Positions 1-8,604 of a DNA stretch of 64,000 nt are shown here, one piece after another. The notes beneath the pieces were generated by a model. That model saw only the letters and a program-made list of their open reading frames with translations, did not search any database and was not told the origin of the DNA. The translations under genes and the position numbers were made by a program. This DNA is from Clostridiales bacterium (GTDB lineage: Bacteria > Bacillota > Clostridia > Christensenellales > Aristaeellaceae). The stretch is taken from assembly GCA_012523405.1 (NCBI GenBank), contig JAAYIN010000083.1, positions 1 through 64,000 on the forward strand, written 5' to 3'. Position 1 is the stretch's first letter. Each line of letters starts with the position of its first letter.

Positions 1-1893
1 AAAATCATCACTTCTCATGGCGGTTGGAAATCATCATTAACGGCAATGTTCGGAAGTTCGGCGTTCTGGGGTATCGCTGCTGGTGCTGGCATTTTGCTTT
101 TGATTTCATATTTGGACAGTATACCCACCAAACTTGAAAACATCATAACAAGTGCCGCAAGCATTCCATTAACGTTTGATCAGGAAAGCGTAACCCAAGC
201 ACTTGATCAGATTGCACAAGTTCAATCAGGACTTGACTTATTGAATGGAAATGAACAAACCCAAGAAGCGGCGAATGCAAGTCAAGCGGTGAAAATGGGT
301 TACGGCACACAAAACATGTACAATAGTGCGCTTGCCTATGAAAGCGCTTCTGTAAATGCAGAAATAGAAAAAATCATCACAGATTATTCATCACTAATTC
401 ATGAAGCTGAAATTGAGATTTCAAGAGCCGCCACGGATGCGGAACGTAACACTTGGTTGACTACTGCCCAAAGTCTTGAAGGTCAAATGAATTCTGAAGT
501 TTCCGCTGCGCGTGAAAGGTATTCAACCACGATTAGTGAGTTATTCAATGGTATGGCTGCACAATTTCCCGAAAGTGCCGCCGCCCTAGAAAAAGCCGCT
601 AAACAGTATGATTTCATGAGCTTGATGCAAAATGTATCGAACTTCGAGTGGGGCGATAATGATGCGGCTGATACAATAGCATGGAATAACATGATGAAGA
701 ACATGTATGGCAAGGCGTTTGATCTGGGTTATATGAGTGATTCGGGTTTAACGTTAGAGCAGGTAGAAGGTCAAATAGACTTTGGTATGATGCCAAACGC
801 TGGCTGGATAATGGATTTTGAAACTGCGGTATCAGATGATTTAAAAACATCGGTACAGAATCTTTCAGATAACCCAATGCTTTCAACGTTACTTCAAACT
901 ATTCTACAATCCGACACTGTAACGGAAAATCTCGATCTGACCGCTGTTCAAGGTGCGCTTGATGGTATGGTTGGAACGTTGGACTTTGCCCAAGCTGCAC
1001 AGAAAGCCGTTGAAAGCGGTGAACCTGCTAAATTTGGTGAATATCTAGTCCTAGGTTTAGCGGATGGCGTAACAAACAACGCAGGTTTAATTGAACCAAG
1101 TTTTGCATCGGTTCGGGATGCTGCTCTTGCTGCTCTAGCTTCCGCATTCATGATGCACAGTCCATCACAACTGATGGCCGAACAGGGAATATACATTCCT
1201 GAAGGTCTTGCGCTTGGTATTTTAAATGGTGTTCCCGTTGTTTCCGCTGCGATCATGTCTTTGGGTACAGTTGTGGTGGGTAATATTGTTACTATATCAA
1301 ATCAAGCGGTTCAAAATGCATCGTCCATTCTTAGTTATTCCCAAGGTCATTCAATCGGAAGTCAAATCGCTGCTGGTATGGCTGGCGGTATTCGAAGTGG
1401 TTCGGGTGCGGTTGCTGCTGCTGCTCGTGCATTGGCTGCTTCAGCCGTTGCCGCAACTAGAAGTTCACTAGGGATTCATTCGCCGTCAACGGTGTATTAT
1501 GACTTGGCCACCATGACTGGCAAAGGCTACATCAACGGACAATATGACATGAGGGGCGAAATTGAAAAGTCAACCTATGGTATGTTATCCGTTGCCAATA
1601 GTGCCATGAATGAAGGCGTTTGGTCTAATATCGGCATGTTTGCAGACCTTGAAAATCAAAAGTTCCTTGCGGATGATAAAACAAAAGTCAAAATATCCGA
1701 TACAGACATTAAAAAGATTCGTGATCTTGCGGAACGCGAATCAATTAATCAATATACTACGGCAGAACTTCACATTGATTTTACTGCAAATAATAAAATT
1801 GATTCGAATCTTGATCTTGATGGTGTCGTTACTTATCTTCAAGACAAGGTTGCAGAACGCCTTGAAATGGTTGCGGAAGGAGTGTATGAGTAA
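1..1893 (+). CDS. Phage tail tape measure protein, C-terminal part (5' end outside window)
   Basis: The reading frame is open to base 1, so this is the 3' part (630 codons) of a longer gene; the ATG at 46 is internal. Tape measure proteins set tail length and are packed inside the tail tube. The visible part has a hydrophobic stretch near its start (FWGIAAGAGILLLISYL) and long helical, Gln/Asn/Ala-rich segments. It also carries two copies of the HSPS-x-G-x-GL/GY motif (around MHSPSQL and IHSPSTV) that recurs in the C-terminal half of Gram-positive tape measures. It occupies the XkdO position directly before the XkdP-like gene and shares one base with it (TAATG). The family call is firm from motif and context; the exact subfamily is not. 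Confidence 0.85.
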   Translation, partial: KIITSHGGWKSSLTAMFGSSAFWGIAAGAGILLLISYLDSIPTKLENIITSAASIPLTFDQESVTQALDQIAQVQSGLDLLNGNEQTQEAANASQAVKMGYGTQNMYNSALAYESASVNAEIEKIITDYSSLIHEAEIEISRAATDAERNTWLTTAQSLEGQMNSEVSAARERYSTTISELFNGMAAQFPESAAALEKAAKQYDFMSLMQNVSNFEWGDNDAADTIAWNNMMKNMYGKAFDLGYMSDSGLTLEQVEGQIDFGMMPNAGWIMDFETAVSDDLKTSVQNLSDNPMLSTLLQTILQSDTVTENLDLTAVQGALDGMVGTLDFAQAAQKAVESGEPAKFGEYLVLGLADGVTNNAGLIEPSFASVRDAALAALASAFMMHSPSQLMAEQGIYIPEGLALGILNGVPVVSAAIMSLGTVVVGNIVTISNQAVQNASSILSYSQGHSIGSQIAAGMAGGIRSGSGAVAAAARALAASAVAATRSSLGIHSPSTVYYDLATMTGKGYINGQYDMRGEIEKSTYGMLSVANSAMNEGVWSNIGMFADLENQKFLADDKTKVKISDTDIKKIRDLAERESINQYTTAELHIDFTANNKIDSNLDLDGVVTYLQDKVAERLEMVAEGVYE

Positions 1894-2771
1894 TGGCGTA
1901 TGACATGTATTTGGGAAAGATGCTGATGCCCGTCACCCCTTCCAAAATTCAAATGTCGATTAATAATAAAAATCAAACTGTAACCCTCATCAATGAAGGT
2001 GAAGTGAATCTTTTAAAATCCGCTGGGTTGACAGATGTTCGTTTTACTCTTTTAATCCCACAAGTCAGTTATCCTTTTGCAAACTATAACGGTAAGTTTA
2101 TCAACGCAAGTGAATATTTGGATTACTTCGAACAGTTAAAAATCAGTAAGCAATCATTTTCATTCATTGTTTCCCGGTGTTTACCCACCGGGAAACTTCT
2201 ATTCGACACCAACATTTCAGCATCATTGGAAAGTTATAGCATTATCGAAGAAGCTAAAAACGGATTTGATCTGAATGTTGAAATTGTATTGAAACAATAT
2301 AGAGCGTATTCCACTAAAACGATTACTATTGAAGTGCCGTCACCTACTGCCCCTGTGATAGTCAATGAAACACGTCCCATTGTGGAAAATCCGAAACCAA
2401 CAACCAGTTCGTCAAGTTCATCAAGTTCATCGAGTTCCAAAAGTAGTTCAACGAAAAAAACCACAACCACGACCAAAGCAACCAAGGTGACTTCAATAGG
2501 TGCGGCGGTTGGTGCTGTTGTTGGTGCGGTCGTTGGAGCAGCTACAAAAGGGACAGCTTCGGCTGTGGTTAAAGGCGCAGCCGTGGGCGCTGTAGTAGGT
2601 GCTACTGTCAGTAAAGTTGCATCGGCTATTAAAAACACAGTTTCTTCAACGATTAAAAAGGTGACATCGACCACAAAGAAAACCACAACTACCGTTGCAA
2701 AAAAAGTTACCCCGGTCAAAAAATCTGTCGCTAGTTCAAGCAAATCGAAAGTAGTTGCCTGTTTGCGATAG
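1893..2771 (+). CDS. XkdP-like tail protein with unusual low-complexity C-terminus instead of LysM
   Basis: 292 residues. The first about 145 residues match the conserved N-terminal domain of XkdP/LysM-type tail proteins: a start like MAYDMYLGKMLMPVTPSKI, then EGEVNLLKSAGLTDV, and a segment about a D-Y-F-E-Q-L motif and FDTNISASLE. This protein sits between tape measure and hub and is thought to link the tail tube to the baseplate. XkdP relatives normally end in a LysM domain. Here residues about 165-292 are instead a Ser run, Lys/Thr-rich blocks and a Gly/Ala/Val-rich stretch with repeated AVVGAVVGA units resembling a glycine zipper. The gene begins one base inside the upstream stop codon. 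Function of the odd tail is unknown. Confidence 0.75.
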   Translation: MAYDMYLGKMLMPVTPSKIQMSINNKNQTVTLINEGEVNLLKSAGLTDVRFTLLIPQVSYPFANYNGKFINASEYLDYFEQLKISKQSFSFIVSRCLPTGKLLFDTNISASLESYSIIEEAKNGFDLNVEIVLKQYRAYSTKTITIEVPSPTAPVIVNETRPIVENPKPTTSSSSSSSSSSSKSSSTKKTTTTTKATKVTSIGAAVGAVVGAVVGAATKGTASAVVKGAAVGAVVGATVSKVASAIKNTVSSTIKKVTSTTKKTTTTVAKKVTPVKKSVASSSKSKVVACLR

Positions 2772-2783
2772 GGAGGGTGTGAA

Positions 2784-3743
2784 ATGAAAATTGAGCTGAT
2801 GATTCAAAATGATTCAACGCTGATCACCCCTTGTGTCGAAGTGGGGATCGAATGGTACACAGAACGTAAAGGTTCGCCCGGAAAACTGACTTTTTCCGTG
2901 TTGCGGGATGATCTGTTAAATATTGAAGAAGGAAACCCCGTGAAGCTTCGTGTGGATGGGATTGATGTTTTTTATGGGTTCATCTTCCGCTTTGCTAGGG
3001 ATAAAAACCCTATTGTGAAGGTGACAGCATATGACCAGATGCGATACTTGAAAAACAAAGATACGTACGTTTTCGAAAAATCTACGGCTTCCGATATCAT
3101 TAAGATGATTTCTGACGATTACGGAATCAGACTTGGTAACATTGAGAACACAGGTTATGTAATCCCTTCTAGGGTGGAAGAAAACAGCACCTTACTTGAT
3201 ATGATGCAAACAGTCCTTAATATCACACTGACGAACACGAAACGTTTATATGTCTTATATGACAACGCTGGACTGTTGACATTAGCAAGTGCTGATACGC
3301 TACGGGTTGGATTGATTATTGATGTTGAAACGGGTGAAAATTATAATTATGTTTCGACTATTGACGATTCTACTTATAATCGAATTAAACTTGTTTACGA
3401 AGATGAAAAATCCGGCAAACGACAAATTTTTACTGCCCAAGACCGCGAAACAATGGGAAAATGGGGAACGCTTCAATATTACGAAGATATAAGCGACACT
3501 CTAAACGCTCAAAATAAAGCTGATTCACTACTTGTGTTATACAATGCTAAAACAAAGACCTTGAAAATCACGGGTGCATTTGGCGATTTGCGGATAAGAG
3601 CAGGAAAGATGATAATAGTTCGCTTGAATTTAGGTGATACCGTTCTGAATCATTTTATGATGGTGGAACATTGCAAACACTATTTTAATAACGATGAACA
3701 TTCTATGGATTTAACATTGAGGGGCGGTGAATTTATTGGCTAG
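2784..3743 (+). CDS. XkdQ-like phage tail hub / late control D-type protein
   Basis: 319 residues with the beta-rich start of XkdQ/gpD hub proteins (KIELMIQNDSTLITPCVEVG, then WYTERKGSPGKLTFSVLRDD). The segment YDQMRYLKNKDTYVFEKSTA is also typical of the family. These proteins form the hub beneath the tail tube to which the spike and wedges attach. A strong AGGGAGGGTG ribosome site precedes the ATG. The end overlaps the next gene by 17 bases, consistent with translational coupling in the baseplate operon. Assignment rests on motif recall and gene order; no catalytic residues are expected. Confidence 0.8.
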   Translation: MKIELMIQNDSTLITPCVEVGIEWYTERKGSPGKLTFSVLRDDLLNIEEGNPVKLRVDGIDVFYGFIFRFARDKNPIVKVTAYDQMRYLKNKDTYVFEKSTASDIIKMISDDYGIRLGNIENTGYVIPSRVEENSTLLDMMQTVLNITLTNTKRLYVLYDNAGLLTLASADTLRVGLIIDVETGENYNYVSTIDDSTYNRIKLVYEDEKSGKRQIFTAQDRETMGKWGTLQYYEDISDTLNAQNKADSLLVLYNAKTKTLKITGAFGDLRIRAGKMIIVRLNLGDTVLNHFMMVEHCKHYFNNDEHSMDLTLRGGEFIG

Positions 3744-4197
3744 TCCTGATTTGGTGGATAGCATAAAGAAGGCAGCTGTTGAAGCCGTTGATGCGTCAAA
3801 GCCTGTAAGTGTACTATTTGGAAAGGTGATTTCAATTAATCCTTTACAAATTACAGTTGAACAAAAGTTGACGTTAGGAAAAGAACAACTTGTTTTAACA
3901 AGAAACGTAACGGATTACTCAATTGATGTTAGCGTACAATGGGAAACCGTTACCGCTTTAAAAACTCACAGACATAAAATCGAAGCATTTTCTACTCTAA
4001 ACGCTGGCGACCCCTCACATGCACACGCTGTTGAAGAACTGTTTACGGAATATTCATCTTCTCTAGCCCACATACACAATATAAGTGGTAAAAAAAACAT
4101 GACCGTTCATTCCGCTCTAAAAGTTGGGGATGAAGTTCTTCTTCTTCGCATGATCGGCGGTCAAAAATTTATAGTCATGGATAGGGTGATTGCATGA
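3727..4197 (+). CDS. DUF2577 (XkdR-like) baseplate spike-associated protein
   Basis: 156 residues. The pattern of an N-terminal helix (SPDLVDSIKKAAVEAVDASK), then VLFGKVISINPLQI, then the late VGDEVLLLRMIGGQKFIVMDRV strand is that of DUF2577/XkdR proteins. Those lie between hub and XkdS in PBSX-type tails. An internal His-rich section (KTHRHK, SHAHAVE, AHIHN) may bind metal, as tail-spike tips often do; that is inference. The GTG at 3727 is used because it keeps the full helix; TTG at 3736 is an alternative. It overlaps both neighbours. Confidence 0.72.
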   Translation: MNLLASPDLVDSIKKAAVEAVDASKPVSVLFGKVISINPLQITVEQKLTLGKEQLVLTRNVTDYSIDVSVQWETVTALKTHRHKIEAFSTLNAGDPSHAHAVEELFTEYSSSLAHIHNISGKKNMTVHSALKVGDEVLLLRMIGGQKFIVMDRVIA

Positions 4198-4595
4198 TTC
4201 CTAATGACGATACTTTTATGGCAACCACATACGAAGCGGCAATTTTCCCAAGTAAAACCTACAATATGGATATTACCAACGGACGTATTCGAGGATATAC
4301 CGATAATGTTGCATCTATGAAACAGGCGATATTTAAGATTCTGAATACTGAACGATTTGAATATGCGGCGTATTCAAATAATTATGGAGTTGAAACGACT
4401 GAACTGTTAGGTATGCCCATTTCTTACGTACTACCCGAAATTAAACGTATTATCAGTGAAGCTTTAACGTGGGATAGTAGAATTGATAGTGTTGACAACT
4501 TTGATTTTGAAGTGGACATGGGAAAAGTACATTGCACTTTCACGGTTCACACTATTTATGGCGACATTGACGCGGAAAAGGCGGTGGAAATTTAA
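4194..4595 (+). CDS. DUF2634 (XkdS-like) baseplate wedge protein, gp25-type
   Basis: 133 residues. The order of a PSKTYNMD strand, a GYTDNVASMKQAIFKILNTERFEYAAYSNN-type core (split here by position, residues about 37-66) and TELLGMPISYVLPEIKRI matches the XkdS/DUF2634 relatives of the T4 gp25 baseplate wedge protein. It should seed sheath or baseplate assembly. ATG overlaps the preceding TGA (ATGA), and its own TAA overlaps the next ATG, so translation is coupled through XkdR-XkdS-XkdT. Confidence 0.8.
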   Translation: MIPNDDTFMATTYEAAIFPSKTYNMDITNGRIRGYTDNVASMKQAIFKILNTERFEYAAYSNNYGVETTELLGMPISYVLPEIKRIISEALTWDSRIDSVDNFDFEVDMGKVHCTFTVHTIYGDIDAEKAVEI

Positions 4596-5662
4596 TGTTT
4601 GAAGCAATGACTTATGATAATCTCATGGCGAGAATGCTTGATCGAATTCCTGATGATATGGATAAGCGCGAAGGTTCTGTCATTTGGGATGCACTTTCAC
4701 CCGCTGCGCTTGAACTCGAATTGGCATATATCAGCTTGGAATATACCCTGCTTGAAGGGTTTGCCGATACGCAAGAACGGGAATATCTAGTTCGGCGCTG
4801 CGCTGAACGTGGGCTTGTCCCCTACGAAGCCACCAATGCTATTTTAAAAGGAGTTTTCACCCCATCGAATGTGGAAGTATTGGGAAAGCGATTTAGTTTA
4901 GATAAATTAAACTATACTGTTCTTTCACCCATCGAAGGTGAACCGGGAGCATATCAAATTCAATGTGAAAACTCTGGCATTGAAGGCGGTCAATATATGG
5001 GGAGTTTAGTTCCCATTGAATATGTTGACAATCTTGAAACCGCCAATGCAGTTGAAGTTCTAATTCCCGGTGAGGATGAAGAAGAAACTGAAGCATTACG
5101 CGAACGATACTTCAGCAATTTCCGAAATAAAAGCTATGGTGGAAATGTTCATGATTATCTTGAAAAAACCAACGCTATTGAAGGCGTTGGCGCAACCAAG
5201 GTTATTCCCATATGGGCTGGCGCTGGGACAGTCAAATTAACTATTCTCAATAGTGATTTTGATAAAGCATCGGCGTTGTTAATTGGGAATGTTCAAGACG
5301 AAATTGATCCCCTTCAGGATGGAAAAGGAAGTGGAATTGCCCCCATAGGACATATTGTCACCGTTGACACGGTAACAGAAGAAAAGATAAACGTAAGCAC
5401 TAGCATTGAATGTGACGTTGGTTACGCTTGGCAAAACGTAGAAAATATGATCGTTCAAGTGATTTCTGAATATCTTTTGGAACTTCGGAAGAATTGGGGT
5501 AATGTTCAAAGTTCGGTCGTTCGTATAGCACAAATCGAAACCCGACTGTTAAATATTCAAGGAATCGTTGATGTTTGGCGAACAAGCATTAATGGAAAAA
5601 CTGAAAATCTCACGCTTGATTCGGCTTCAATCCCAATTATGGGGGTGGTGTCGAATGAATAG
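4595..5662 (+). CDS. Baseplate J-like wedge protein (XkdT-like)
   Basis: 355 residues. The start (MLDRIPDDMDKREGSVIWDA) and central VLIPGEDEEETEALRERYF with NKSYGGNVHDY are hallmark stretches of the baseplate J/gp47-like family (XkdT in PBSX). Length is typical. The protein forms the baseplate wedge together with the XkdU-like product. It starts inside the previous stop codon (TAATG) and ends after the next start, whose ATG is at 5655. This is one of the most secure identifications in the tail module. Confidence 0.9.
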   Translation: MFEAMTYDNLMARMLDRIPDDMDKREGSVIWDALSPAALELELAYISLEYTLLEGFADTQEREYLVRRCAERGLVPYEATNAILKGVFTPSNVEVLGKRFSLDKLNYTVLSPIEGEPGAYQIQCENSGIEGGQYMGSLVPIEYVDNLETANAVEVLIPGEDEEETEALRERYFSNFRNKSYGGNVHDYLEKTNAIEGVGATKVIPIWAGAGTVKLTILNSDFDKASALLIGNVQDEIDPLQDGKGSGIAPIGHIVTVDTVTEEKINVSTSIECDVGYAWQNVENMIVQVISEYLLELRKNWGNVQSSVVRIAQIETRLLNIQGIVDVWRTSINGKTENLTLDSASIPIMGVVSNE

Positions 5663-6443
5663 AACAATTGATTTATGGCTTTTCCTACCTCCGTACTTGA
5701 AGAATTTTCACGAAATGTGCGCATTGCTTGCGGGTGAAAATCCAGAATTTCAAATGCTGGCTGATGAATGTACAAAGCTTATTGATGAACTGTTCATTCA
5801 AACCGCTTCAGAAGTTGGACTTTCCAAATTTGAAAAAGTTCTTGGCATTTCACACGTTCCCGGTGAAGCACTCGATGAACGAAGAAGCGCGATTATGACC
5901 CGTTGGAATGATGTTTCACCATATACAATGACTACATTGAAAAATCGCATAATTGCTATTCAAGGAAACGATCAAATTGAAGTCTATATGCTTCCCGGTC
6001 GCCCATATGAAATAGCTATTGTCACTCACCTTGAAAAAGCGGGTCAAGTTGAAAACTTGGATTATGTGCTTCAATCAATGATTCCGTGCAATTTAATAGT
6101 ACATTCCGCGAACATGATTCAGGGTAAAAGTACGGTCAGAATGTTCTATTCGATCGGCGCTGGTATCACGGGAAATTTTTTATTGACGAATGATTTAAAT
6201 GAGATTGTAAAAAGTGAAATTTCGCAAGGTGTTGCATTTGGTCAAAACATCACTAATACGCTGTTTTTGACTAATGATCTAGTTGAAATTGTAAAAGGTG
6301 CAATTCCGCAAGGGGTTGCATTCAGTCAAAATATCACTGACACGTTGTTTTTGACAAACGATTTAATTGAATCATCTACTGTTGCAATGACGGAATACAT
6401 CGGAACGGTGAACGTCATCACCAACATTATAGAAATCAACTGA
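5655..6443 (+). CDS. DUF2313 (XkdU/YmfQ-like) baseplate protein with C-terminal 28-residue repeats
   Basis: 262 residues from the ATG at 5655, which follows a GGGGGTGGTG ribosome site inside the end of the baseplate J gene. The N-terminal region (IDLWLFLPPYLKNF; ECTKLIDELFIQTASEVGLSKFEKVLGI, given here as residues about 36-63) is typical of XkdU/DUF2313. The C-terminal third is unusual. A block reading FLTNDL-x-EIVK-x-x-I-x-QGVAF-x-QNIT is present twice in tandem, with a partial third copy, at an exact 84-base period from 6177. The repeats may lengthen the fibre-attachment arm. The following fibre gene starts 15 bases downstream. Confidence 0.82.
   Translation: MNRTIDLWLFLPPYLKNFHEMCALLAGENPEFQMLADECTKLIDELFIQTASEVGLSKFEKVLGISHVPGEALDERRSAIMTRWNDVSPYTMTTLKNRIIAIQGNDQIEVYMLPGRPYEIAIVTHLEKAGQVENLDYVLQSMIPCNLIVHSANMIQGKSTVRMFYSIGAGITGNFLLTNDLNEIVKSEISQGVAFGQNITNTLFLTNDLVEIVKGAIPQGVAFSQNITDTLFLTNDLIESSTVAMTEYIGTVNVITNIIEIN
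6177..6371 (+). repeat. 84-bp in-frame tandem repeat inside the XkdU-like gene
   Basis: Two full units (6177-6260 and 6261-6344) and a truncated third (6345-6371) encode the same FLTNDL...QGVAF...QNIT block. The units differ by scattered substitutions, many synonymous, so the duplication is not fresh. Confidence 0.85.
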
Positions 6444-6458
6444 CGAAAGGGAAATAAT

Positions 6459-8252
6459 ATGGAATTTTCTACATTTGTTATCACTAATAAAGGTCAAGCA
6501 TTAATGGCGAAATTGATGCAGGGGAACGGAACTTGTAATTTTACCGCGATTAAACTATCAGCGCAGGAATACACTGCTGCACAGCTTCCAACGTTGACTT
6601 CGCTTTCCAATACCAAGCAAACAGCGCCAATTACCCGAAAAACAATTGTCAATACTGCTTCAATTCAGATTGAAGGGGCAATTGATAATAAAGCCTTGAC
6701 CGTGGGTTATAACATTCAATCCATTGGTATTTTCGCCAATGATCCTGACACGGGCGAAATCCTTTACGCTGTAGCAAAGGCGACCACGCCCGGTTATATG
6801 CCCCCTTATAATGGTATCACGGTTAGTGGTGGGTATTTCAAGTTTGTAATCACCGTGGGCAACGCGACAAACGTATCAATTACGGTTGACCCTGCTGGTT
6901 ATGCGTCTATTGGTGACGTGCAAAGCCTTCAAACTGAAATCAGCGATTTGAAAGGCTTCGTGGGGTACTCCGATGATGATATATACGGCGTTGAAGTTGA
7001 CTTTTCAAACAGTAAATTTTCTCGTCTTGCCGCCGCAATTGGCCGCAATTCGGGTGAAGGTTTTGACAGTGTTGAACCCTTTGGCGGGCGATATCGCTGT
7101 AATCTCACGGATGCGGGCGAAGAAATCGCGAAATATGGTGACGCTGGTTACTCTGAAACAGGAAAATTAACTCAATCAATCACGATTGGTGAAGCGGAAA
7201 ATGCGAAAACTTACCCTACCGGAACAATTGTTCAAGTCATGGTTCATCAGCCCAAGTTCTATTATAAAGTCGTGCCGTTGAAAACCGACAAAGTTGAAGG
7301 TGGTAAGGGTCATCATTTGCGCAAAGCACGATATTACATATCAGCCGCCCCGAAAACAGGCTTCAAGCTGCATCCCGCCTTCATTCATAACGGTGTAGAA
7401 AAGAATTATGTTTACATGTCGGCATATGAAGGCACTCTGTTTGATACTTCAGCAAATGCTTACATTTTGGACGATGCCCAAGTTGCTGATTTTGCAGCCG
7501 ATAAGTTATGTTCCATTGCAAATGCAAAACCAATAAGCGGCACTACCCAAAGTTTGGTTCGCCGGAATTGTGGTTTGTTGGCTGAAAAACGCGGTAAGGG
7601 CTGGTATCAAGAATATGGTGCTCTGGCGGCGTGTACACAGCTTCTTTTTCTGGTTGAATATGCAAGTTTCAACACTCAAAGCAAAATAGGCAATGGTGTT
7701 ACTGGTAAGCCTTCCATTGAAGAAAATGTGAGTTATTCGGAGAATACGGGCGCAAGCACCCCCCTTGGGAATGCTTCGGGCAGCGTCACCAATGGTAATG
7801 GCTTCAACGTTGTATCGTATCGAGGGGAAGAGAATTTCTGGGGTAACATGTGGAAGTTTGTTGATGGTCTGAATATTCAAGGGTCAGGCATTCACGAGTT
7901 ATATGTTGCCGACCATGGATTCACTGAATCGTCTATAACCGCACCCTATGAAAACGCGGGTATCACGCTTAGCAAGGAAAATGGTTATATTTCAGCAATG
8001 GCGTACAGTGAAAAATTTGACTGGTTATTCTTCCCTTCTGAAACAAATCACGGCGCGAATTCATCCGTTCCAGTGGGCGACTATTTTTATCAGAATAACG
8101 CTGCTGCACCCTTCTTTGTCACCTTTCTGGGCGGGCCTTGGACTGATGGGGGCGATGCGGGCGGTTTCTATTGGGATGTTTCTTATACGCCTTCTACTCG
8201 TAGTCGGAATATCGGCGGCCGCTTGGCGTATGTACCCGGCGTTACAGCTTAA
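6459..8252 (+). CDS. DGR-diversified tail fibre (collar-fibre N-terminus, C-type-lectin-like variable C-terminus)
   Basis: 597 residues. The N-terminus (TNKGQALMAKLMQGN; FTAIKLSAQEY; later VGYNIQSIGIFANDPDTGE) matches the phage tail-collar fibre domain that attaches to the baseplate. The C-terminal half has features of the formylglycine-enzyme/C-type-lectin-like fold used by DGR variable proteins (KGWYQEYGALAACTQLLFLVEYA; GEENFWGNMWKFVDGL). The last about 40 codons lie in the variable repeat. The template would encode FVTFIGRTWNNGSNAGSF; the gene reads FVTFLGGPWTDGGDAGGF, with changes at TR adenines. The protein is predicted to be the receptor-binding tip, with residues such as the changed Asn codons forming the binding surface. 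Ribosome site GAAAGGGAA precedes ATG 6459. Confidence 0.93.
   Translation: MEFSTFVITNKGQALMAKLMQGNGTCNFTAIKLSAQEYTAAQLPTLTSLSNTKQTAPITRKTIVNTASIQIEGAIDNKALTVGYNIQSIGIFANDPDTGEILYAVAKATTPGYMPPYNGITVSGGYFKFVITVGNATNVSITVDPAGYASIGDVQSLQTEISDLKGFVGYSDDDIYGVEVDFSNSKFSRLAAAIGRNSGEGFDSVEPFGGRYRCNLTDAGEEIAKYGDAGYSETGKLTQSITIGEAENAKTYPTGTIVQVMVHQPKFYYKVVPLKTDKVEGGKGHHLRKARYYISAAPKTGFKLHPAFIHNGVEKNYVYMSAYEGTLFDTSANAYILDDAQVADFAADKLCSIANAKPISGTTQSLVRRNCGLLAEKRGKGWYQEYGALAACTQLLFLVEYASFNTQSKIGNGVTGKPSIEENVSYSENTGASTPLGNASGSVTNGNGFNVVSYRGEENFWGNMWKFVDGLNIQGSGIHELYVADHGFTESSITAPYENAGITLSKENGYISAMAYSEKFDWLFFPSETNHGANSSVPVGDYFYQNNAAAPFFVTFLGGPWTDGGDAGGFYWDVSYTPSTRSRNIGGRLAYVPGVTA
8115..8232 (+). repeat. DGR variable repeat (VR) at the 3' end of the fibre gene
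   Basis: Aligned base by base to the template repeat at a constant offset of 211. There are 24 mismatches. In 22 the template has A and VR has G, C or T (for example VR 8127, 8143, 8151, 8181, 8182, 8184, 8197, 8229). Only two (VR 8150 and 8228, G against template T) are not at adenines. Invariant blocks such as TTTCTATTGG and TCGGAATATC flank variable codons. Seventeen amino acids differ from the template-encoded peptide. The GC-rich 3' part (8211-8232) is the likely initiation-of-homing region. Confidence 0.95.
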
Positions 8253-8325
8253 ATAGACTATATGGGCAAGTGGAAAATCCGCTTACTTATGCGGGCGTTC
8301 ACATAACCAAAAATAAAAAACTGCT

Positions 8326-8443
8326 TTTGTCACCTTTATAGGCAGGACTTGGAATAATGGTAGCAATGCAGGCAGTTTCTATTGGAATGTTAATAATACA
8401 CCTTCTAATCGTAATCGGAATATCAGCAGCCACTTAGCTAATG
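8326..8443 (+). ncRNA. DGR template repeat (TR), adenine-rich template RNA
   Basis: Non-coding copy of the fibre 3' end, 73 bases after the fibre stop. It holds 36 adenines in about 118 bases, concentrated in AAT/AGC codons of the fibre frame, so that adenine mutation yields radical amino-acid change without creating stops. This is the signature of mutagenic retrohoming templates. A small CCGC-N8-GCGG stem lies just upstream (about 8279-8294). The RNA is predicted to be transcribed through to the RT gene and reverse-transcribed with adenine-specific errors. Confidence 0.94.
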
Positions 8444-8449
8444 CACGAA

Positions 8450-8485
8450 ATAAACACCCCTGAAAAATTTTTCAGGGGTGTTTAT
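8450..8485. repeat. Perfect 18-bp inverted repeat directly after the TR
   Basis: Left arm 8450-8467 (core AAACACCCCTGAAAAA) and right arm 8468-8485 are perfect reverse complements with no loop. It begins seven bases after the TR. DGRs commonly need a hairpin or cruciform close to the repeat for homing, though in the BPP-1 model it lies by the VR. It could also act as a terminator or processing site that sets the 3' end of the template RNA. Confidence 0.85.
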
Positions 8486-8559
8486 CATAAATGTGGAATT
8501 TACTTGCCCTGCCACTTGGCAAAACATAAAAAAAAAAGAAGAATCGTATTGGTAAGGGG

Positions 8560-8582
8560 AAACCGCTGAAGATTCGGTTTTT
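8560..8582 (+). terminator. Small hairpin with T run between TR and reverse transcriptase gene
   Basis: Stem AAACCG/CGGTTT with a 9-base loop followed by further T residues, 22 bases upstream of the RT start. It is weak for a full terminator and may attenuate RT expression relative to the template RNA. Confidence 0.4.
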
Positions 8583-8604
8583 CGTGCATACGAAGGTATA
8601 CGGT

